64,000 nt of DNA from Galaxea fascicularis (taxonomy: Eukaryota; Cnidaria; Anthozoa; Scleractinia; Euphylliidae), in contig OX419346.1 in assembly GCA_948470475.1 (NCBI GenBank), positions 18,768,917 through 18,832,916 on the forward strand. Direction: 5' to 3'. The number at the start of each line of letters is the position of its first letter. Within the stretch, counting starts at the first letter, position 1. The notes below the pieces were generated by a model. That model made no database searches. It was not told the origin of the DNA and saw only the letters and a program-made list of their open reading frames with translations. Both the position numbers and the translations under genes were made by a program. Shown one piece after another: positions 60,301-64,000 of the stretch.

Positions 60301-63300
60301 AACAGTAAAAGCATTTGGCATTGGGGAAAAGAACAGCAGCAAGCCTTTGAACAGTCTAAGTCATTTCTCAAGTCTTCAAAGCTATTGGTCCACTATGATG
60401 ACAAAAAGGAACTGACTTTGGCATGCGATGCTTCCCAATACGGTTTGGGAGCGGTTCTTTCACACAAGATGGAAGATGGTTCAGAGCATCCAATTTCATT
60501 TGCTTCTAGAACCTTAACAAATGCAGAGAGGAATTACTCTAATCTGGAGAGAGAGGCGCTTGCAGTTATCTTTGGCGTTAAGAAGTTTCATCAATACTTG
60601 TATGGTAGACAGTTTGCATTAGAGACTGACCACAAGCCTCTCGAGTCCTTGTTTAATGAGAAGAAGGCTATACCCGCCATGGCAGCTGCTCGAATCCAAC
60701 GTTGGGCATTGACACTAGCTGCATACAATTACACCATCAAGTACAAACCGGGTAAGGAGCACTGCAATGCCGACGCCCTCAGTAGACTGCCATTACCAGT
60801 TACGCCCCGGATGACGCCAGTACCAGCAGAAACTGTGTGGACAATGGAGCTTCTTAATTCTACACCAGTGGATGTCAAAGAGATCCAAGCAGGAACCAGA
60901 TCTGATTCCACGCTTTCTCAAGTAATGAAGTTTGTACAGTATGGATGGCCTTCCAGTAACACAGATGAAGCACTCAAACCATACTTCAGCAGGAAAGAAG
61001 AATTAAGTCTTCAAGATGGGTGTCTTCTATGGGGAAATCGTGTGGTAGTACCCCCAAAAGCAAGAGAAAGAGTGATAGAAGAGTTGCATGAGACACACCC
61101 TGGTATATGCCGTATGAAGTCGTTGGCTAGAAGTTACGTATGGTGGCCAAGGATGGACTCCGAATTGGAAATGAAAGTGCGAAACTGTGAGATCTGTCAA
61201 GTAAACAGGAAGTTGCCACCTGAAGCCCCCTTGCATCCCTGGGAGTGGCCGCATAAGCCTTGGGTTCGCTTACACCTAGACTATGCCGGTCCATTTCTTG
61301 GAAAAATGTTCCTCATAGTAGTAGATGCACACTCAAAGTGGATAGAAGCATTTCCAATGAACACTTCCACATCCAGCGCTACCATTGAGAAGTTAAGAAT
61401 TGCCTTTTCAACCCATGGACTTCCAGAAATGGTGGTTACAGACAATGGCAGCAACTTTGTGAGCGAAGAGTTTGAAGATTTCCTGAAACAAAACGGCATC
61501 CGTCACATCAGAACTGCACCCTATCATCCCTCATCAAATGGGCTTGCAGAAAGAGCTGTCCAAACCTTCAAGGAGGGAATGAAGAAGTTGAAGGATGGAA
61601 GTTTGGAAACCAGAGTATCACGCCTTTTAAGCCGGTACCGAATCACTCCTCAGACTACAACTGGAGTCTCACCCGCTGAACTACTGCTAGGCAGAAAACC
61701 AAAATCAAGATTGGATCTTATTTACCCAGAGATTGGTCGCAAAGTACGTGGTAGTCAAATGAAGCAGAAGCAGAGGCATGATTTACATGTTAAAGAGCGT
61801 ACTGTGATGGAAGGAGACCAAGTCTATGCCAGGAACTTTGGTCAAGGTTCAAAGTGGGTACCTGGAGTCGTAAGACAGTCAAATGGTCCTACGCATGAAG
61901 TTGAAATTAAAGATGGGAGAACATGGAGACGCCATCAGGATCACTTGATTCAGAGATCTTGTGATCATCCGTCAGTTATCCCTTCGGAAGTCCCTGAAAT
62001 AATTGTATCAGAATTAGAAGAGCCAAAGTCTTCTGTCCAGCCTGTGGAGGACCACGCTGTGAGTCCAGAGGTGCCTGTTACTACTGAACCTGCCGATGTC
62101 CAAGGGAACAGTGAGAGACGTTATCCAATGAGGAACCGCCATCCTCCTGGATATCTGAGAGACTATGTTTCTAAGTGACTTTTTTTGTTTAGTTGCTAAG
62201 ATAAGGTCAAAAGACTTTAAATGGCTTCATTTTGTTTGTTATTCAAGTTTTCATCTTAGTGGGGGAGTGTAGAATAGTCTTGTTTGTTTCAGCTATGTAA
62301 CCGCTCCTCCAATAGTTTGACAGGATAAAACGATACAGAGACCATGTGCTTTTGTAATTCGAGCATGGATTAAACAAGTTACAGTTCATTCGGTGTAGTT
62401 CACTGGTGTGGGAATATTACAGAAACATTTATTTATTAATCACTTTATGGGTAGTTTTTCAATGCAGTAGAAAAGTGATATTTTAACATAAGCCAGCTTA
62501 AAGTCCTTGACATATTTAGCATTAATTCATTTTCTGTCGCTACCTTTATGTATTCTTATCACCATAATCTTTTGCCCAGTAGCTTTCATGACTTGTTCTT
62601 ACATGTAAGTAGTAATCAAGTCCATCAATACGACACTCGACTAGCCTCTCAGTATAGACCTCATTTTTGAAGAACAAATATAAAGCAATTCAGTATCATT
62701 TACCGAGGACCTAAAATCTGGAATTTGTTGCCTGTTTCACTAATTAGCTCTCCTTCTATAAACAAATATTATTTGTTTTTAAATAAAATTTAAAGAATTG
62801 TCTCACTTACAGCCGATCTGTTGCTTAATTTTCTAATCTTGTTCACTCTGCACTCAGCCATGAATTTAGTTCACTAGGTAGTTGAAGGAAGCCTATTAAT
62901 ATAAGCTTCAAGCTTCATTAGGCTTCCTTGTCACCTTAATTTGTAAAATTTAATTAACAACTTTTATTGATGTTGTATAAGGTTTTATGGGTGACTAAAT
63001 AAATAAATAAATAAAATAAACCTGCAGTGGGTGCCACTAAACAAAACATATGAGAACTAAACATCACTGAAACACATCAACTGTTTTATCTGGTCGATTT
63101 AAATTTACATCTGGTTATAAGTACAGCTGTACTAGAATTTAAGCAAGAGCAGGCTACAGATAACTAAAACTTGTGCAGTGTCTACTTTGAATTTAGTTTA
63201 CGTTATACAATTTTGAGTGTACTACACATTTATGTTGAAGAAGCTTTTGTTAGAAGCTTGAATCTCACTAATGTGAAACATCTTTGGAAACTCCAGTAGC

Positions 63301-63565
63301 GAGGCCTCAAATCATCCAAGCTCATACACGACCTCTAGAAACTAGCAAGTCAAAAAATAATTAGCTCAGAGAGCATTAACTATACTTTGCCTGTTTAAGG
63401 CTCAAGTAAAAAGTAAAAGACAGGCCTACCTTTGAAGTTTTGAATTGAATGCCTTTTGCTTCTGTTTTAGCTTTTCCTTCAGCTCATGATTTTTATCCCT
63501 TTCCTCTTGAAGTTCTTTTTGAAGTTTTCCAACATCGACAGCTTTCAGTTTCTTTAATTGGGTGC
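47675..63565 (-). CDS. GRAMD4-like: GRAMD4-like GRAM-domain membrane protein, copy P (5' partial, 18 exons visible)
   Basis: Exons in transcript order: 63565-63430, 57765-57500, 56815-56763, 56439-56351, 56232-56207, 55591-55500, 54516-54425, 53573-53528, 53114-53043, 52524-52481, 52356-52247, 51877-51819, 51541-51449, 50817-50679, 50464-50377, 49718-49637, 48902-48834, 47770-47675 (stop TGA). After the first 2 nt they give 550 codons including stop with no break. The first visible exon begins with an acceptor, so the start codon lies past 64,000. Content: heptad-rich coiled coil (KLQKELQEERDKNHELKEK), acidic/serine linker, two hydrophobic hairpins, SSEDYSWSDKFQLVLQVARK, then GRAM. Every exon pairs with one in copy A, and 13 have exactly equal lengths. 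Unlike copy A, the coiled-coil exon is intact. Intron 1 holds an antisense LTR retrotransposon. Function is inferred from vertebrate GRAMD4. Confidence 0.92.
48162..48579. repeat. Inverted-repeat element (outer) in the last intron of copy P
   Basis: Ends TAGGTCCTGGCAAACGA and TCGTTTGCCAGGGCCTTA, with extended inner complementarity around ACATTGTTGC / GCAACAATGT. It contains a second element (48348-48523) with its own target duplication. Confidence 0.8.
48348..48523. repeat. TAGCCTGC-ended MITE with 9-bp target duplication
   Basis: 176 bp with perfect terminal inverted repeats beginning TAGCCTGCAAACAGGCTC, 21 bp long. It is flanked by GCAGATGGG at 48339-48347 and 48524-48532. A 9-bp duplication fits Mutator-like transposition (8-9 bp would also fit hAT). 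It is inserted in the outer element 48162-48579. Confidence 0.85.
48985..49415. repeat. GATTGG-rich element split by a nested insertion, second case
   Basis: Left CTGACCAATTACAGACAGC..TTATTACATGCAACTGG; right GGCGCGGGAAAATGCGCGC..TCATTGGCTGA..AAGCGCTCTAAGA. The two parts are joined by the element at 49062-49292. Related to 9971-10250 in reverse. Confidence 0.55.
49062..49292. repeat. CCCGTTTCTCGAAA inverted-repeat element, copy 2
   Basis: Left TTTCTCGAAACCCCCGAAAC..GGGCCTATTTCGGGTGC; right GAAATGGCTTTTCGGGCGCG..TTCGAGAAACGGGCC. It lies in an intron of GRAMD4-like copy P, nested in a GATTGG-rich element. Confidence 0.7.
50520..50640 (+). repeat. (CAT)n/(CAC)n microsatellite
   Basis: ATCATCATCATCATCATCAC followed by CACCACTACC, in an intron of copy P. 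A similar but shorter ATC-rich stretch is at 40,648-40,708 in a different intron of copy A. Confidence 0.85.
52739..52922. repeat. TAGCCTGC-type element in an intron of copy P
   Basis: TAGCCTGCGTAAACCAGCGTT at the left, CCCTTTAAACGCCTGCATG and GGGCTA at the right, with a GC-rich CGCGCGAGGACGCGAAGGAC core. It is the family I associate with AGCCTGC-ended cnidarian MITEs. One-sided remains of a similar end are at 51,625-51,662. Confidence 0.5.
54127..54321. repeat. Inverted-repeat element with a GACGAAGGGCTAAC core
   Basis: AAGAATTTGGTTTATAAACG..AATTGGCCACCGTAC..TCTAAAAGCTGACGTTTCG at the left and its complement (GTTCGAAACGTTAGCTTTTA..GTACCGTGGCCAG..AACCAAATTCTT) at the right. In an intron of copy P. 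Confidence 0.8.
55975..56105 (+). repeat. (GTCA)n/(GCCA)n degenerate tetranucleotide repeat
   Basis: Runs of CAGTCAGTCAGC with GCCA and GTGA variants in the intron between exons 55591-55500 and 56232-56207 of copy P. Confidence 0.9.
57306..57352 (+). repeat. (TG)n followed by a long G run
   Basis: About 14 TG units, then about 19 G. In an intron of copy P. Confidence 0.9.
57828..57900 (+). repeat. (ATTG)n microsatellite
   Basis: TGATTGATTGGTTGATTGAT-type repeat in intron 1 of copy P, about 140 bp before the LTR element. Confidence 0.85.
58043..58196 (+). repeat. 5' LTR of the Ty3/gypsy element
   Basis: 154 bp, TGTAGAATAG...GAATATTACA, identical to 62268-62421. Such a short LTR must carry promoter and polyadenylation functions in very little sequence; I see no canonical AATAAA and only a weak TATA-like GGATAAAACG. 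Confidence 0.95.
58200..58211 (+). other. Primer binding site, tRNA-Ser type
   Basis: TGGCGACGAGGA starts 3 nt after the 5' LTR. Its reverse complement, TCCTCGTCGCCA, is the 3' end (with CCA) of metazoan tRNA-Ser(GCU) as I remember it. Comparison with the host tRNA set would settle this. Confidence 0.75.
58216..62178 (+). CDS. Gag-Pol polyprotein of the Ty3/gypsy element
   Basis: A single 1,320-residue frame from ATG 58216; the frame is also open back to a GTG inside the LTR, which I did not use. Residues 1-190: Gag capsid-like region (EYTERLEHYF, then the matrix/capsid helices). 201-214 and 221-234: two CCHC zinc knuckles (C-x2-C-x4-H-x4-C). About 300: aspartic protease DTGAAATI. RT follows, with catalytic V-D-D at 590-592 (RVDDILVSG, where many relatives have Y/F before the DD). 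About 738: RNase H CDASQYGLGAVL, with the later TDHKPLESL. Integrase: HHCC finger from H958 (CEICQ at its end), then D1022, D1076 and E1112, a D-x35-E spacing. The chromodomain-like C-terminus is unclear. All catalytic residues are present and there is no frameshift between gag and pol, so it is probably translated as one polyprotein. Confidence 0.95.
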   Translation: MALIGKVEEFQGNDNWIEYTERLEHYFTANEITDAGKKRAVLLSSCGAKTYKLIRNLVSPGKPTDKTFAELVNIVKNHLNPRPSTIVYRFKFNSRFRQPKETIQQYVAELRSLSEHCDFRDQLEDMIRDRLVCGVNDERIQRRLLAESRLDFKKALELATAMEIADKNTRDIQQGNPVEKPKESLVNRLNKEQGKQTVKECYRCGGKFHEAEKCRYKDEKCYRCQKKGHKASKCRVKLKLNQRNGKKQGNTHHMEATALEENREEEDTEEYTLFHVAAKDQEPYRVEINLNGFSTDVEVDTGAAATIISEETFKKISQGNSAQTKLEMKPTQVKLRTYTGESVKVLGTVDVVVLYEGQENMLSTLVVEGSGPNLLGRDWLKVVKLNWKKLFKVEADGNQVESKLKTLITQYSEVFEEGLGTFTGPKAKIHVEAGAVPKFCKARPVPYAMKGKIEEELKRLQEEGTIESVQFSEWAAPIVPILKPDNSIRICGDYKTTVNQVSKVDNYPIPKVEDLLATLGGGEKFTKLDMSQAYQQLQLEAESKQYTTINTHKGLFQYNRLPYGVSSAPGIFQRNMENLLQNIPYVIVRVDDILVSGANDDDHLRNLEEVLKRLAEAGLRLKKGKCVFMESQVTYLGHQVSKEGIQPMEDKVDAITNAPPPKNVSELKSYLGMINYYQKFLPNLSSVLAPLHKLLNSKSIWHWGKEQQQAFEQSKSFLKSSKLLVHYDDKKELTLACDASQYGLGAVLSHKMEDGSEHPISFASRTLTNAERNYSNLEREALAVIFGVKKFHQYLYGRQFALETDHKPLESLFNEKKAIPAMAAARIQRWALTLAAYNYTIKYKPGKEHCNADALSRLPLPVTPRMTPVPAETVWTMELLNSTPVDVKEIQAGTRSDSTLSQVMKFVQYGWPSSNTDEALKPYFSRKEELSLQDGCLLWGNRVVVPPKARERVIEELHETHPGICRMKSLARSYVWWPRMDSELEMKVRNCEICQVNRKLPPEAPLHPWEWPHKPWVRLHLDYAGPFLGKMFLIVVDAHSKWIEAFPMNTSTSSATIEKLRIAFSTHGLPEMVVTDNGSNFVSEEFEDFLKQNGIRHIRTAPYHPSSNGLAERAVQTFKEGMKKLKDGSLETRVSRLLSRYRITPQTTTGVSPAELLLGRKPKSRLDLIYPEIGRKVRGSQMKQKQRHDLHVKERTVMEGDQVYARNFGQGSKWVPGVVRQSNGPTHEVEIKDGRTWRRHQDHLIQRSCDHPSVIPSEVPEIIVSELEEPKSSVQPVEDHAVSPEVPVTTEPADVQGNSERRYPMRNRHPPGYLRDYVSK
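62256..62267 (+). other. Polypurine tract
   Basis: The purine-rich run ending GTGGGGGAG lies directly before the 3' LTR, where plus-strand priming occurs in LTR elements. Confidence 0.75.
62268..62421 (+). repeat. 3' LTR of the Ty3/gypsy element
   Basis: 154-bp copy identical to the 5' LTR, directly preceded by the purine tract and followed by the second GAAAC target-site copy. Confidence 0.95.
62430..63429. other. Intron 1 of copy P, distal part
   Basis: AT-rich intronic sequence with (AAATA)n near 62,995-63,020 and the hairpin at 62,885; otherwise nothing recognised. Confidence 0.5.
62885..62929. repeat. 45-bp hairpin in intron 1 of copy P
   Basis: AAGGAAGCCTATTAATATAAGCTTC faces GAAGCTTCATTAGGCTTCCTT-like sequence; a short stem with one off-centre loop. 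Confidence 0.6.
63430..63565 (-). other. Coiled-coil exon of GRAMD4-like copy P
   Basis: On the minus strand, acceptor TTTATAG precedes GC-ACC-CAA and donor GTAGGCC follows. The exon encodes TQLKKLKAVDVGKLQKELQEE and then a lysine/glutamate-rich stretch ending in FNSKLQR, about 45 residues of strongly charged heptads. It aligns with the EELRKLREE...ELDRERQRRMELEQK coiled coil of vertebrate GRAMD4. It is the furthest 5' exon visible; the next one lies outside the window. Confidence 0.85.
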
Positions 63566-64000
63566 CTATAAACCATTGGAAGTGATATTGTCAATGCCAG
63601 GTCCATCTTATTGTCAACTTTGAATTCTGGATTTTGCAGCATGAAGTAACTTCTTAAGGACATATTTATCAACCCCCTGCCATGTGATTGGATACCAGCA
63701 TAAACTGACCTCAAGTGTTGTAATGCCATAAGCTAGTTTATCTTGTTAGGTGGGGGGCATGCTGGTCATGATGTAACTAATTTTTGAAGTATGTGCATCA
63801 GGGGATATACAAAAAATAGCCAGGGATTTGAGTTGCTGTAGTGAAGTCAATATGCTGGTTTTATATCAAAGTACAGCTGAAGCCAGGGATATACCTAATT
63901 AACATTCGAGGGGGAAATCCCCGGCTCCCAGCCCTTAATTACAGCACCAGAGTGGCTTACCATTTTCCCCTTAGCTGAGAGGGACTATTTTTAGTACATT

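Larger units (their letters stand above)
58043..62421 (+). mobile_element. Complete Ty3/gypsy LTR retrotransposon
   Basis: Two LTRs (58043-58196 and 62268-62421) begin TGTAG and end TTACA and are identical by eye over 154 bp. GAAAC flanks both sides (58038-58042 and 62422-62426) as a 5-bp target duplication. A primer binding site follows the 5' LTR by 3 nt and a purine tract (AGTGGGGGAG) abuts the 3' LTR. One open gag-pol frame fills the interior in the order Gag, zinc knuckles, protease, RT, RNase H, integrase, which is the Ty3/gypsy order. Very short LTRs plus a tRNA-Ser-type primer site point to the Mag-like part of the group (tentative). It sits in intron 1 of the minus-strand GRAMD4-like gene in opposite orientation. 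Identical LTRs and the intact frame mean a recent insertion. Confidence 0.95.

Overview
This is a 64 kb eukaryotic nuclear window: AT-rich, gene-poor, with many small spliced exons and a dense load of short inverted-repeat elements. The repeat families (a two-fold symmetric GGCCCCGGTTG element, a TAGCCTGC-ended element, a CCCGTTTCTCGAAA element, a GGAGTCGGAG element, a tRNA-headed SINE) together with DIRS, Ty3/gypsy and LINE remnants look like an anthozoan cnidarian, most likely a stony coral. That assignment is inference from remembered repeat families, not from a search.

Layout. Positions 1-31,800 hold no gene I can support. They contain foldback/MITE-like elements, two LINE 3' remnants, a decayed PIF1-like helicase fragment, a tRNA-derived SINE, and an old direct duplication (about 14.25-16.09 kb against 20.26-23.09 kb). 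From 31.85 to 40.82 kb on the + strand lies an 18-exon gene for a GRAMD4-like protein (coiled coil, paired hydrophobic hairpins, C-terminal GRAM domain). From 63.57 down to 47.68 kb on the - strand lies a second, paralogous GRAMD4-like gene whose 18 visible exons match the first one by one in phase and almost all in length. Its first exon(s) lie beyond 64 kb. The two genes converge tail to tail.

Between their 3' ends sit a broken DIRS-like retroelement (43.2-45.5 kb) and a nearly perfect 149-bp palindrome (46,992-47,140). Intron 1 of the minus-strand gene carries a complete, apparently very recent Ty3/gypsy LTR retrotransposon (58,043-62,421) in the opposite orientation, with identical 154-bp LTRs, a 5-bp target duplication, a tRNA-Ser-type primer binding site and one uninterrupted 1,320-codon gag-pol frame.

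Main points: (1) the plus-strand paralog has an in-frame TAG and a 4-nt length change in its coiled-coil exon, but a downstream ATG restores an open 531-residue protein, so its N-terminus is either eroded or re-started; (2) the LTR element is young and intact; (3) short elements are repeatedly nested inside one another; (4) an ancient direct duplication of unknown content lies in the otherwise empty left half. I found no operon-like, defence or other multi-gene system that I would call a new biological system.
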